Below, one piece after another: positions 27,976 through 38,127 of a DNA stretch of 64,000 bases. The notes under the pieces were generated by a model. It saw only the letters and a list, made by a program, of their open reading frames with translations, was not told where the DNA came from and ran no database searches. The position numbers and the translations under genes are program-made. The stretch is from DAIDJD01 sp035485275 (lineage in GTDB: Bacteria > Oederibacteriota > JAJYGY01 > DAIDJD01). Every line of letters starts with the position of its first letter. Position 1 is the stretch's first letter. The DNA is taken from the NCBI GenBank assembly GCA_035485275.1, contig DATHOE010000042.1, forward strand, positions 1-64,000. The letters are read 5' to 3'.

Positions 27976-28815
27976 TCACCAACCCCCTGAGGCGCCGCCG
28001 CCGGAAAAACCCCCGCCGCCGCCGCCGAAACCACCGCCGCCAAAGCCGCCACCCCCGCCCCCGAAACCGCCTCCGTAGAAACCGCCTCCGCCGTAGAACC
28101 CGCCCCGCCCTCCGCCGCCCGCGCCGCGCAGGAGCACGACCAGCAGCCAAACCAGGACGATCCAGAAGATGGGCTGGCCCAGGAACCAGAACAGCAGGCC
28201 CAGGATGCCGCCGATGGCCAAAGCCTTGCCCGGACTGTCCCCCGCGCCGGAATCCTGGGGCTGGCCCGCGTCCTGGGCGTCATTGGCGTCGGGCGCTTCC
28301 GCGGCCAGGGGATCCTGCGGCGCGAGGACCGCGGTGATGGAGGCCGCGCCCGCCAGGATGGCGCCGTCCGCGTCGCCCTGGCGCAGGCGCGGCGCCATGA
28401 CGTCGGCGATGATGCGGCGGCAGATGATGTCCGGCAGCTCGCCCTCCAAGCGCGAACCGACCTCGATGCGCATCTGGTGCTCCTGGGCCGCGACCAGGAG
28501 CAGCACGCCGTTGGAGGCCTGCTTGTCGCCCAGGGCCCAGCCCCGCGCCACCTGGATGGACAGGTCCTCGATGGGCTGCCCGTCGAGGGAGGGCACGGTG
28601 AGCACGGCCAGCTGGAAATGGCCCGCCTGCCACTGGCTGCGCAGGGCCCCGTTGAGGCGGGCGGTGGCGTCGGGGGAGAGCAGGCCCGCCAGGTCCGTGA
28701 CCGGGTCAGCTGGCTGGCTGGGCACCCCCTTGGGCCAGGCCGCGGCCCAGGCCCGGGGCTGCCCGACCAGCAGCAGCCCCAGGACCGCGACAGCCGCGCA
28801 GCACAGCGTCTTCAT
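27976..28815 (-). CDS. YgcG-like TPM-domain exported protein
   Basis: The 279-residue protein has a signal peptide (about 1-24), a TPM domain (about 40-180: VTDLAGLLSPDATARLNGAL, HFQLAVLTVPSLDGQPIED, VARGWALGDKQASNGVLLLV), a membrane helix near 205-230, and a Gly/Phe/Tyr tail (GGGGFYGGGF-type repeats) typical of YgcG proteins. TPM domains occur in proteins linked to photosystem repair and phosphatase activity; the bacterial role is unsettled. A GTG at 28821 directly follows the lemA stop and ATG 28815 is two codons later; I list the ATG. Confidence 0.85.
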   Translation of the reverse strand: MKTLCCAAVAVLGLLLVGQPRAWAAAWPKGVPSQPADPVTDLAGLLSPDATARLNGALRSQWQAGHFQLAVLTVPSLDGQPIEDLSIQVARGWALGDKQASNGVLLLVAAQEHQMRIEVGSRLEGELPDIICRRIIADVMAPRLRQGDADGAILAGAASITAVLAPQDPLAAEAPDANDAQDAGQPQDSGAGDSPGKALAIGGILGLLFWFLGQPIFWIVLVWLLVVLLRGAGGGGRGGFYGGGGFYGGGFGGGGGGFGGGGFGGGGGGFSGGGASGGW

Positions 28816-28821
28816 GCGCAC

Positions 28822-29412
28822 TTAGAACTGCACCTTGGGCGCTTTTTCATCCGCCTGTTTCTCGTCCGCATCCACGTCCCACTGCGGCATCTTGGCGTAA
28901 TGGTACATCCACTGGTTGGTCAGGCTGTCTGGGAAGACCGTGACCAGGTCGTTGAAGGCCTGGATGCTGGTGATCAGGTCCTGGCGGGCGATCTTGATGC
29001 GGTTTTCCGTGCCCTCCAGTTGGGCCTGCAGGTCCAGGAAGGCGTCGTTGGCCTTCAGGTCGGGGTAGTTCTCCGTGACCATCATCAGGCGCCCCAGTGC
29101 CTGGCTGAGCTGGCCCTGCGCGTTCTGGTACGCGCGCAGTTGGTCGGGCGTGGCGTTGGCCGGGTCCAGGGTGATGCTGGTGGCCGAAGCGCGGGCCTTG
29201 ACCACGGCCTCCAGGGTGTCCTTCTCGTGCTTGGCGTTGCCGGACACGGCCCCGATGAGCTGGGGCACCAGGTCGGCGCGGCGCTTGTATTCGCTGGTCA
29301 GGTTCGCGGTTTTGGCTTCCACGTCGTTCTTGGCACGGGGGATGTCCTGCACACCGCAACCCGCCAGAACGGCGAGCGAGGCGAAAGCAAAGAGCAAAGC
29401 GCGGGCTTTCAT
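28822..29412 (-). CDS. lemA: LemA family lipoprotein-like protein
   Basis: A 196-residue LemA protein. An N-terminal hydrophobic stretch ends in a lipobox-like LAGC (C19), then the typical helical bundle with NLTSEYKRRADLVPQLIGAV, a GNAKHEKDTLEAVVKARA helix, LGRLMMVTENYPDLKAN and ENRIKIARQDLITSIQAFN. LemA proteins are membrane-anchored, face outward, and are usually beside YgcG/TPM genes, as here. The cluster is divergently transcribed from acetyl-CoA synthetase, with 105 bases between the two starts. Confidence 0.92.
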   Translation of the reverse strand: MKARALLFAFASLAVLAGCGVQDIPRAKNDVEAKTANLTSEYKRRADLVPQLIGAVSGNAKHEKDTLEAVVKARASATSITLDPANATPDQLRAYQNAQGQLSQALGRLMMVTENYPDLKANDAFLDLQAQLEGTENRIKIARQDLITSIQAFNDLVTVFPDSLTNQWMYHYAKMPQWDVDADEKQADEKAPKVQF

Positions 29413-29517
29413 GCTCCAACTCCTAATCTCAAGGGGAATTCGGATGGAAAAATGTTAAAATCTGTTCCTGCCTGAACCATTCTAGCACATCCTTGGGAAC
29501 CCATCTTGAGGGAATCC

Positions 29518-31527
<2,010 letters not shown>

Positions 31528-31589
31528 TGCTTGTGGGCTAGACCTGAATCTTTATCTGTCTTTTCTTGAATCCGGAATCGAGGAAAGCC

Positions 31590-31823
31590 ATGATCACCAC
31601 CACCTTCACGCATTTCAGGAACACGGCGGCGAGCTATTTCGACAAGGTTGAGAAGGGGGAATCCGTGCAAATTTACCGCCACGGAAAGCCTTCGGCTTTG
31701 CTGGTCAAATTTGAACCCAGGGTCGAGGCCAAAGCTTACTGGAAAAACGCGAAGCCACTCATTGATTGGGGGGACGACCGGGCCAGCCGCATGTTTCTTG
31801 AGGACCGGAGAAAAAGCCGTTGA
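31590..31823 (+). CDS. Orphan Phd/YefM-family antitoxin
   Basis: The 77-residue protein begins with a Phd/YefM-type DNA-binding fold: MITTTFTHFRNTAASYFDKV then VQIYRHGKPSALLVKFEPR. An acidic/basic tail that would wrap around a toxin follows. GAGGAAAG lies before ATG 31590. No toxin gene follows: a terminator and then an epimerase gene come next. It may be a solitary repressor or neutralise a toxin encoded elsewhere. Confidence 0.75.
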   Translation: MITTTFTHFRNTAASYFDKVEKGESVQIYRHGKPSALLVKFEPRVEAKAYWKNAKPLIDWGDDRASRMFLEDRRKSR

Positions 31824-31837
31824 TTGGGAATGTTTAT

Positions 31838-31862
31838 AGGCTGGCACTTCCAGCCTTTGCTT
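31838..31862 (+). terminator. Intrinsic terminator after antitoxin gene
   Basis: AGGCTGG and CCAGCCT are perfect seven-base arms around CACTT, followed by TTGCTTTGG. The T-run is interrupted, so efficiency is uncertain. It would insulate the antitoxin from the epimerase gene. Confidence 0.55.
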
Positions 31863-31913
31863 TGGTGATGGGCTGAATCCGCAGATTCAGCTGTGCCGTT
31901 TGAAAGGGATCCC

Positions 31914-32864
31914 ATGGAAATGGCCGAGAAACACGTTCTTCTTGGGGCCGGCGGCTCCATCTCCAAATGCCTGAATCAGGAACTTTTGGCCCGCCATAAG
32001 AAGGTGAAATGGGTGTCGCGTCGCGGCGTGGGACAGGACGGGGTGGAGGCGCTCAGTGCGGATCTCCTGGACGCCGGCGCGGTCTTGGACGCGGTCGAAC
32101 CTTCGTCCATCGTCTACCTGCTCGCGGGCCTGAAATACAAGGTGTCGGTCTGGCAGGAGCAGTGGCCCAAAATCATGGCCAATGTCCTGGCGGCCTGCGA
32201 AGCGAAAAACGCGCGGCTGGTGTTTTTCGACAACGTTTATATGTACGGAAAAGTGCGCGGCCCGATGACGGAGTCCAGCCCTGTGCAGCCCTGCAGCCGC
32301 AAGGGTGAAGTCCGCGCCGCCATCGCGGAGTCCTTGCTTGCCGCGACGCGGGCCGGCCGCGTGAAGGCACTCATCGCGCGCTCCGCTGATTTTTACGGCC
32401 CCTATGCCGACGCCACCAGCGCCCTCAACATGATGCTTCTCTCGAGGTTCGCGAAAGGCCAATCCGGAATCTGGGTGGGGGACCGCGGAGCCAAGCACGC
32501 CTTCACCTACACCGCGGACTGCGGCAAGGCCCTGGCGCTGCTCGCCCTGGACGAGTCCGCCTACGGCCAGGTCTGGCACCTGCCGACCGCCCCGGCGATC
32601 AGCGGCAGGGAATTCATCGACTTGGCGGCCCGTTTGGCCGGGGTGAAGGCCTCCAGCTTCGCCATGACGCGCTGGATGTTCCATGCCGCCGGACTCTTCG
32701 ACTCCAACATCAGCGAATTGGTGGAGATGTTCTATCAGTTCGATTCGGACTACGAGTTTGATTCGTCGAAATTCACGGAACACTTCAAGGGCTCACCGCT
32801 TCCCAGCAGCTATGAACAGGGCATCCGGGGGACCCTGGAGCAATTGCGTAAGGCCAAAGGCTGA
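31914..32864 (+). CDS. NAD-dependent epimerase/dehydratase-like protein
   Basis: The 316-residue protein is an extended-SDR relative with nucleotide-binding loop LLGAGGSISKCL near residues 9-20, VYLLAGLKYKV after strand 4, VFFDNVYMYGKVRG, and an SADFYGPYAD segment. The usual Tyr-x3-Lys pair appears lost or shifted (VYMYGKVRG), so activity is uncertain. ATG 31914 has AAAGGGA upstream; a GTG at 31893 is in frame. An eight-base hairpin GCTGAATC/GATTCAGC (31872-31891) lies just upstream. The enzyme stands alone. Confidence 0.7.
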   Translation: MEMAEKHVLLGAGGSISKCLNQELLARHKKVKWVSRRGVGQDGVEALSADLLDAGAVLDAVEPSSIVYLLAGLKYKVSVWQEQWPKIMANVLAACEAKNARLVFFDNVYMYGKVRGPMTESSPVQPCSRKGEVRAAIAESLLAATRAGRVKALIARSADFYGPYADATSALNMMLLSRFAKGQSGIWVGDRGAKHAFTYTADCGKALALLALDESAYGQVWHLPTAPAISGREFIDLAARLAGVKASSFAMTRWMFHAAGLFDSNISELVEMFYQFDSDYEFDSSKFTEHFKGSPLPSSYEQGIRGTLEQLRKAKG

Positions 32865-32875
32865 AAGTTAGGGTC

Positions 32876-33286
32876 TTAGGGCCGTTTCGGAGCCCCGGCC
32901 CCGGCGCCCATGAGCAGGAGCCAACCGGCCAGCATGGCCAGGCCGCCCAGGGGCGTCACCGCGCCCAGCCAGAGCGGGGCGCCCAGGGCCATGGCGTACA
33001 GGGTCGCGCTGAAGACGAGGGGGCCGAAGAAGAAGGCTTGGGCCGCCCAGCCCGCGGCGCGCGGCTTCAGCTGGGGGGCCAGGGCGGCCAGGGCCAGCAG
33101 GGCCGCGGCGTGGATCAGTTGGTAGCGGGCGCCGGTGGACACCCAGTCCAGGCGCTGGGCAGCCAAGTCCATGGGCAGGTCGGCGTCCAGGCTGTGGAGC
33201 CCGTGCGCGCCGAAGGCGCCGAAGGCCACGGCCAGGAAGCCCTGCAGGGAAGCAGCCCGCAGGCAGAACGCTTGAAGTTTTTGCAT
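32876..33286 (-). CDS. DUF423 family small membrane protein
   Basis: A 136-residue protein with four predicted membrane helices. It has the conserved DUF423 pattern AVAFGAFGAHGL, then YQLIHAAALLALA, FFGPLVFSATLYAMAL and TPLGGLAMLAGWLLL. The function of the family is unknown. ATG 33286 was chosen because the family begins there; the frame continues upstream to 33331. It is convergent with the epimerase gene, 11 bases away. Confidence 0.85.
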   Translation of the reverse strand: MQKLQAFCLRAASLQGFLAVAFGAFGAHGLHSLDADLPMDLAAQRLDWVSTGARYQLIHAAALLALAALAPQLKPRAAGWAAQAFFFGPLVFSATLYAMALGAPLWLGAVTPLGGLAMLAGWLLLMGAGAGAPKRP

Positions 33287-33414
33287 GCCACCCCCATTGG
33301 CGCCGGGACGGCGGGGCCGCAGGATTCCCAAGCCACCCGGCCGTCTTTCACGTACAATAAGGGTAACGCTTTTGCGCCCGCGCGTAAGCCAAAAGTCCCA
33401 AAAGAGGTAAGCCC

Positions 33415-33795
33415 ATGCCCATGGATTTTGAACGTTACAAAAAAATGAACGACGAAAAAGAGAACTACCGCGAGATGGAAGGCGCCACCGTGGATCACGT
33501 CTACCACAACGACGCCTGCGGCGACGGCTACCACATCTTCCTGAAGGTCAGCCCCCAGGGCCTCATCGAGGACGCCTCCTACACGACCACCGGCTGCGGT
33601 TTCGGCCTGGCCGCCTTGGCCGTGGTCACCAAGCTGGTCAAAGGCAAGACCCTGGCCGAAGCCGAAGGCGTCGGTCCGGCCGATATTGAAGCCGATTTCG
33701 AGTTCCCTGAAAAACGCCGCAATTACCCGGTCACCGCCGTGGAAGCCATGCGCCAAACCCTGGCCCAGGCCCGCGAAAAGCTCGCGGTGCATTGA
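33415..33795 (+). CDS. NifU/IscU-like Fe-S scaffold protein, third Cys missing
   Basis: The 126-residue protein aligns by eye with NifU_N/IscU scaffold proteins: NDACGDGYHIFLKV gives the first Cys (C35) and the CGD motif, and TTTGCGFGLAALAVVTKLVKGKTLAEA gives the second Cys (C61). The third ligand, normally in R-x-x-C, falls in EKRRNYPVTAVEAM and is Tyr (Y104). Scaffolds assemble Fe-S clusters on three cysteines, so this one may work differently or bind metal only. Strong AGAGG precedes the ATG. No suf or isc genes adjoin it. Confidence 0.75.
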   Translation: MPMDFERYKKMNDEKENYREMEGATVDHVYHNDACGDGYHIFLKVSPQGLIEDASYTTTGCGFGLAALAVVTKLVKGKTLAEAEGVGPADIEADFEFPEKRRNYPVTAVEAMRQTLAQAREKLAVH

Positions 33796-33852
33796 ATTTC
33801 CTCCCATTTAGGTTACACTAGCTGGCTGAAGCGCCTGAGCGCTTGAAGAACT

Positions 33853-35208
33853 ATGGAACCAAAGGCTTTTTCCGTCCGTCTGGTTGGCATGGCCCCCTGG
33901 ATCTGCGCATTCTTTTTGGCGTTCTTGCCGGCCTGGGCGTCCGCCGGCACATTTCAATTGAGCGCCGGCGCGGACCACACCGAGCTGGAACTGGGCGACA
34001 CCCTGCAGTTCACCCTGAATTTGACGGTGCACGGCAGCCTCACCTTCCAGCCCACCGTCTCCACCCCCACTTTTGACGGCTTCGACGCCCAAGGCCCGAC
34101 CCAGAGCTACAGCAGCAGCTGGATCAACGGCGACTCCACCATCGTCTATACCTGGACCTGGGAACTGGAGGCCAAGAAGCCCGGCCGTTTCGTGCTCGGC
34201 CCATACACGGCCTCGGGCAAGGACGCGCTCAACGGCGACATGGCGAGCGCCACCCGGCCCCTGGTCATCACCGTGCGCCGGCCCAAGGGCATCAACTATC
34301 CCATGCCGGCCCAGGCCGCATCCAACACCGAGCCCGGGCCCGACGCGGGATCCCTGCGCGGCATCAAGCCCGATCGGGGCATACCCTGGGCCCTGATGGC
34401 CGAGGTCTTCGCCGGCCTGCTGGGCCTGCTGGTTGTGCTGGCCCTGGTGGCCCAACACAACCCGCCCCAGGTGCTCGAGGAGCCCCTGCCTTCGGACCCC
34501 GCCCAGGCCGCCATCGCCCGCCTGGACCGCGCCGTGCGGGACTACATCGGCGGCTCCGACGGCCGGGTCTACGCGGTGAAGGTCGGGGAGGCCCTGCGGC
34601 TGTACCTGCGCCAGCGCCTCGACATGCGCCAGGGCCTGACCCTGGGCGAGGCCATCCGCACCCTGCGCCAGCGCGCCCCCCAGGTCCAGCCGCAGCGGGT
34701 CAAGGCCCTGCTGCAGCGCCTGGAGCTGCTACTGTACGGCGGATCCGAGTTCCGCGCCGAGGACCGGGAGCTGCTCGACCTCGACGCCCGCGGCCTGATC
34801 CGGGGCCTGGAGGCGGCGCGCGCGCTGAACTCCGGACAGCAGTCCCTGTCCAAGACCCTGAACCGCATGGCCGAGTTGTGGAAGGAAGGCCAGGCCAAGA
34901 GCGCCTGGATGGGCATGCGCTCCGCGACGACCGAGCACCTGCGCAAATCCTTGGGCCTCGGCCCCGGCCCCCTGCCCAAGCTGGCCCTGGCCCGCGTCCT
35001 CAAGCCCCTCGACGCGCCCGACCTAGTCCGCAGCCTGGACACCCTCCTGCTCGAGCAGGTCCCCCGCGGCGCGGCGGCGGAGGCGATCCACGAGCGCCTC
35101 CTGCGCCTGGTGCAGGCTTTGGACGCGGCCGACCCCGGACTCTTGAACGGCGGAGCGGCCGGCAAAGACGATGACGATTCCAGTCCCGACGACGAAGGAG
35201 AAGCGTGA
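33853..35208 (+). CDS. BatD-like oxygen-tolerance membrane protein
   Basis: The 451-residue protein has a signal peptide (about 1-30) and an Ig-like beta region (about 33-150) containing LSAGADHTELELGDTLQFTL, which is typical of BatD. A membrane helix near 180-200 is followed by a long helical cytoplasmic part, ending in an acidic tail. It opens the Bat operon. Bat proteins assemble a large membrane complex linked to aerotolerance or stress, with MoxR as chaperone. Its TGA overlaps the MoxR ATG by one base (TGATG). A -10-like TACACT at 33824-33829 lies upstream. Confidence 0.75.
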   Translation: MEPKAFSVRLVGMAPWICAFFLAFLPAWASAGTFQLSAGADHTELELGDTLQFTLNLTVHGSLTFQPTVSTPTFDGFDAQGPTQSYSSSWINGDSTIVYTWTWELEAKKPGRFVLGPYTASGKDALNGDMASATRPLVITVRRPKGINYPMPAQAASNTEPGPDAGSLRGIKPDRGIPWALMAEVFAGLLGLLVVLALVAQHNPPQVLEEPLPSDPAQAAIARLDRAVRDYIGGSDGRVYAVKVGEALRLYLRQRLDMRQGLTLGEAIRTLRQRAPQVQPQRVKALLQRLELLLYGGSEFRAEDRELLDLDARGLIRGLEAARALNSGQQSLSKTLNRMAELWKEGQAKSAWMGMRSATTEHLRKSLGLGPGPLPKLALARVLKPLDAPDLVRSLDTLLLEQVPRGAAAEAIHERLLRLVQALDAADPGLLNGGAAGKDDDDSSPDDEGEA

Positions 35209-36200
35209 TGGCGACAGAAAAAAAGAACCTCAGCGGCAAGGCCAAGGAATTGAGGGACGCCTACGCGGCCCTTTTGGACGACCTGTCCACCATCGTCGTG
35301 GGGCAGAAGGAGATGGTCGAAAGCCTGGCCCTGAGCACCCTGACGGGAGGGCACGTGCTCATCGAGGGCCTGCCCGGCCTGGCCAAGACCCTGGCCGTGC
35401 GCAGCTTCGCCCAGCGTTTGGCCGCGGTGTTCAGCCGCATCCAGTTCACCCCCGACCTGCTGCCCGCCGACCTGCTGGGCACGCGCATCTACAACGCCAA
35501 GACCTCCGAGTTCACCGTGGCCAAGGGCCCCCTCTTCGCCAACATCGTGCTGGCCGACGAGGTGAACCGCGCTCCGGCCAAGGTGCAGAGCGCGCTCCTG
35601 CAGGCCATGCAGGAGCGCAAGATCACCATCGGCGGCGAGACCTTCGAGCTGGCCGAGCCATTCCTGGTGCTGGCCACGCAGAACCCGGTTGAGACCGAGG
35701 GCACCTACAGCCTGCCCGAGGCCCAGGTGGACCGCTTCCTGCTCAAGGTGGTGGTGGGCTACCCCAACGCGGCCGAGGAAATGCAGATCCTCGAGCGGGC
35801 CGACGGCCTGGAGATCAAGGACGACCCCAAGCCCCTGCTCAAGCCCAAGCAGGTGCTGGAGGCGCGCGACGAGGCCCAGTCCCTTTTCGTGGACGACAAG
35901 GTGAAGCGATACCTGGTGGACCTGGTGCTGGCCACCCGCGACCCCAAGGCCTTCGGCCTGGCGGACCTGACCACTTTGCTGCGCTTCGGCGCCAGCCCGC
36001 GCGCCACCCTGGCCCTGGCCTCGGCCGGCCGCGCCCAGGCCTTCCTCGACGGCCGGGGCTATGTCACCCCGGACGACATCAAGTCCGTGGCCCACCGGGT
36101 CCTGCGCCACCGCCTGGCCCTCAGCTACGAGGCCGAGGCCGAGGGCGTGGGGCCGGACGAGGTGGTGACGCGGATCCTGGCCAAGGTCAAGGCCCCCTGA
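35208..36200 (+). CDS. MoxR-family AAA+ ATPase
   Basis: A 330-residue AAA+ chaperone-like ATPase. Family MoxR features are EGLPGLAKTLAVRSFAQ (Walker A-like), the Walker B block LADEVNRAPAKVQSALLQAM, sensor 1 LATQNPVETEGTYSLPEAQV and RFGASPRATLAL in the C-terminal lid. MoxR ATPases load or remodel VWA-domain proteins, here presumably BatA and BatB just downstream. ATG 35208 has AAGGAG seven bases upstream; a GTG at 35205 is also in frame. Confidence 0.93.
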   Translation: MATEKKNLSGKAKELRDAYAALLDDLSTIVVGQKEMVESLALSTLTGGHVLIEGLPGLAKTLAVRSFAQRLAAVFSRIQFTPDLLPADLLGTRIYNAKTSEFTVAKGPLFANIVLADEVNRAPAKVQSALLQAMQERKITIGGETFELAEPFLVLATQNPVETEGTYSLPEAQVDRFLLKVVVGYPNAAEEMQILERADGLEIKDDPKPLLKPKQVLEARDEAQSLFVDDKVKRYLVDLVLATRDPKAFGLADLTTLLRFGASPRATLALASAGRAQAFLDGRGYVTPDDIKSVAHRVLRHRLALSYEAEAEGVGPDEVVTRILAKVKAP

Positions 36201-36208
36201 GGCCTGCG

Positions 36209-37090
36209 ATGGAAGCCCAGGAACTCTTCAAGAAAATACGGCGCATGGAGATCATCGCCCGCCACCTGGTGGACAGCTCGCTCGCGGGCGAATACCTGTC
36301 CTCCTTCAAGGGCGCGGGCCTCGAGTTCTCCGAAGTGCGCGAGTATGAGCCCGGCGACGAGGTGCGCCTCATCGACTGGAATGTGACCGCGCGCATGGGC
36401 CGGCCCTTCCTCAAGGTGTACCAGGAGGAGCGGGAGCTGACCCTGGTGCTGGCGGTGGACGTCAGCGGCTCCCAGGCCACGGGCTCGGCCGGGGACAAGC
36501 GGGAGCTGGCGGCCCAGGTGGCCGCGGCCCTGGGGCTCGCGGCCACGAGCCACGGCGACCGCGTGGGCTTCCTTTTTTTCAGCGACCGCCTGGAGGGCTG
36601 GCTGCCGCCGAGGCGCGGCAAGGGGCACCTCCTGCGGGGCCTGCGCGAACTGCTCACCCTCGAGCCCAAGGGCCGCGGCTCCTCGCTGACGCCGATGCTC
36701 CAGCAGCTCGGCCGCGTGCAGAAGCGCCGGGCCACCGTCTTCCTCGTCAGCGACCTCCTGTTCAACCTCGAGGCCCCCTCATTCTCCTCCGTGGCCCTGC
36801 GCCACGACCTAGTGGCCGTGCGCACCGTGGATCCCCTGGATGAGACCCTGCCCGCCTGGCTGGGCCTGCTCGCGGCCCGCGACCCGGAGACCGGGCGCCG
36901 GGTCTGGCTGGACACGGACTCGCCCTGGGCGCGCCGGGCCTGGGCCAAGAAGAGGGAAGCGGTGCTGCTGAAGGCGCGGCAGTCCCTGCGCCGCCGCCAG
37001 GTCGACCTGGTGGAGACGAGCACCCAAGGCGACCTGGGCCTGGACCTCTTCAAGTTCTTCCGCACCCGTCAACGGCGGGGTCTGGCGTGA
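36209..37090 (+). CDS. DUF58 protein of the Bat operon
   Basis: The 293-residue protein belongs to the DUF58 family, with a hallmark REYEPGDEVRLIDWNVTARM near residues 46-65. A VWA-like core follows, with VLAVDVSGSQATG giving a MIDAS-like DxSxS. It is soluble and normally acts with MoxR in the Bat or similar operons. Its TGA overlaps the GTG of the BatA gene by four bases. Function beyond this is not established. Confidence 0.9.
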   Translation: MEAQELFKKIRRMEIIARHLVDSSLAGEYLSSFKGAGLEFSEVREYEPGDEVRLIDWNVTARMGRPFLKVYQEERELTLVLAVDVSGSQATGSAGDKRELAAQVAAALGLAATSHGDRVGFLFFSDRLEGWLPPRRGKGHLLRGLRELLTLEPKGRGSSLTPMLQQLGRVQKRRATVFLVSDLLFNLEAPSFSSVALRHDLVAVRTVDPLDETLPAWLGLLAARDPETGRRVWLDTDSPWARRAWAKKREAVLLKARQSLRRRQVDLVETSTQGDLGLDLFKFFRTRQRRGLA

Positions 37091-38127
37091 ACCTGGACGG
37101 CATCCTGGGACCCTTGCGCGCACTCCCCGACGCTTTGGGCGCCTACCGCGGCTTTGACCTGGCCGAGCCCGGCTACGCCTGGGTGCTGTGGCTGCTGGCC
37201 GCGGGCCTGCTGTGGGGCGCCCTGCGCTGGGCCTTCGGCCAGGCCCTGCCCATCTCCGGCTCAGGCGCCTTAAGGGGCGCCGGATGGCTGCGCTGGCTGG
37301 CCCCCCTGCCGCGCATCCTGCGCTACCTCGGAATGGCCCTGCTCCTGCTGGCCCTCATGCGCCCCCAGAGCGTGCGCGACAGCAGCGAGAGCAACGTGGA
37401 CAGCCTCGACATCTTCCTGTGCCTGGACATCTCCGGGTCCATGAGCACGCCCGATCTCAAGCCCAGCCGAATCGAGGCCGCCAAGGCCACCCTGGGCGCC
37501 TTCGTGGACTCGGCGCCCCAGGACCGCATCGGGATGGTGATCTTCGCGGGCAAGGCATTTGTGCAATGCCCCCTGACCCTCGACCACAGCGTGGTCAAAT
37601 ACTTCATCAGCCAGGTGGACCTGAGCACCATCGGCATCGACGGAACGGCCCTGGGCGACGGCCTGGCCCTTGCGGTGAGCCGCCTGGTGCAGGAGAACGA
37701 CAAGAGCGACAAGGTCATCGTGCTGGCCACGGACGGCCGAAACAACGCCGGGATCGACCCCATGCAGGCCGTGGCCCTGGCCGCCGGCGCCGGGATCAAG
37801 GTCTACACCATCGGCATCGGGGTCAAGGGCGGCGCGATCGTGCAGGTCCCCAACGCCTTCGGGCAGATGGTCTCCTACCGCGAGGAGGAGCCGGACGAGG
37901 ACCTCCTGAAGGCCGTGGCCGCGGACACGGGCGGCGAGTATTTCCGGGCCCAGGACGCGGACTCCCTGAAATCCATATACGCCACCATCGCCAAGCTGCA
38001 GCGCCACCAGGTGGCCGTGAAGCGCCACCGCGACGTGGACGAACATTTCTACCCCTACCTCCTGGCGGGGGCCATCCTCCTGTTGCTGGAATCCCTGCTG
38101 CGGCTGCGGATCCGGGTGACGGCATGA
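37087..38127 (+). CDS. BatA-like VWA membrane protein
   Basis: The 346-residue protein starts with GTG overlapping the DUF58 stop. Membrane helices lie near 35-55 and 78-96. A von Willebrand A domain (about 108-290) has a complete MIDAS: D114 in DISGSMST, a Thr in DGTALGDG, and an Asp in ATDGRNN. A C-terminal helix (about 320-340) re-enters the membrane. BatA works with BatB as a metal-binding adhesion-type pair in the aerotolerance complex. It is followed by the fused BatB-BatC gene with an ATGA overlap. Confidence 0.9.
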   Translation: MNLDGILGPLRALPDALGAYRGFDLAEPGYAWVLWLLAAGLLWGALRWAFGQALPISGSGALRGAGWLRWLAPLPRILRYLGMALLLLALMRPQSVRDSSESNVDSLDIFLCLDISGSMSTPDLKPSRIEAAKATLGAFVDSAPQDRIGMVIFAGKAFVQCPLTLDHSVVKYFISQVDLSTIGIDGTALGDGLALAVSRLVQENDKSDKVIVLATDGRNNAGIDPMQAVALAAGAGIKVYTIGIGVKGGAIVQVPNAFGQMVSYREEEPDEDLLKAVAADTGGEYFRAQDADSLKSIYATIAKLQRHQVAVKRHRDVDEHFYPYLLAGAILLLLESLLRLRIRVTA

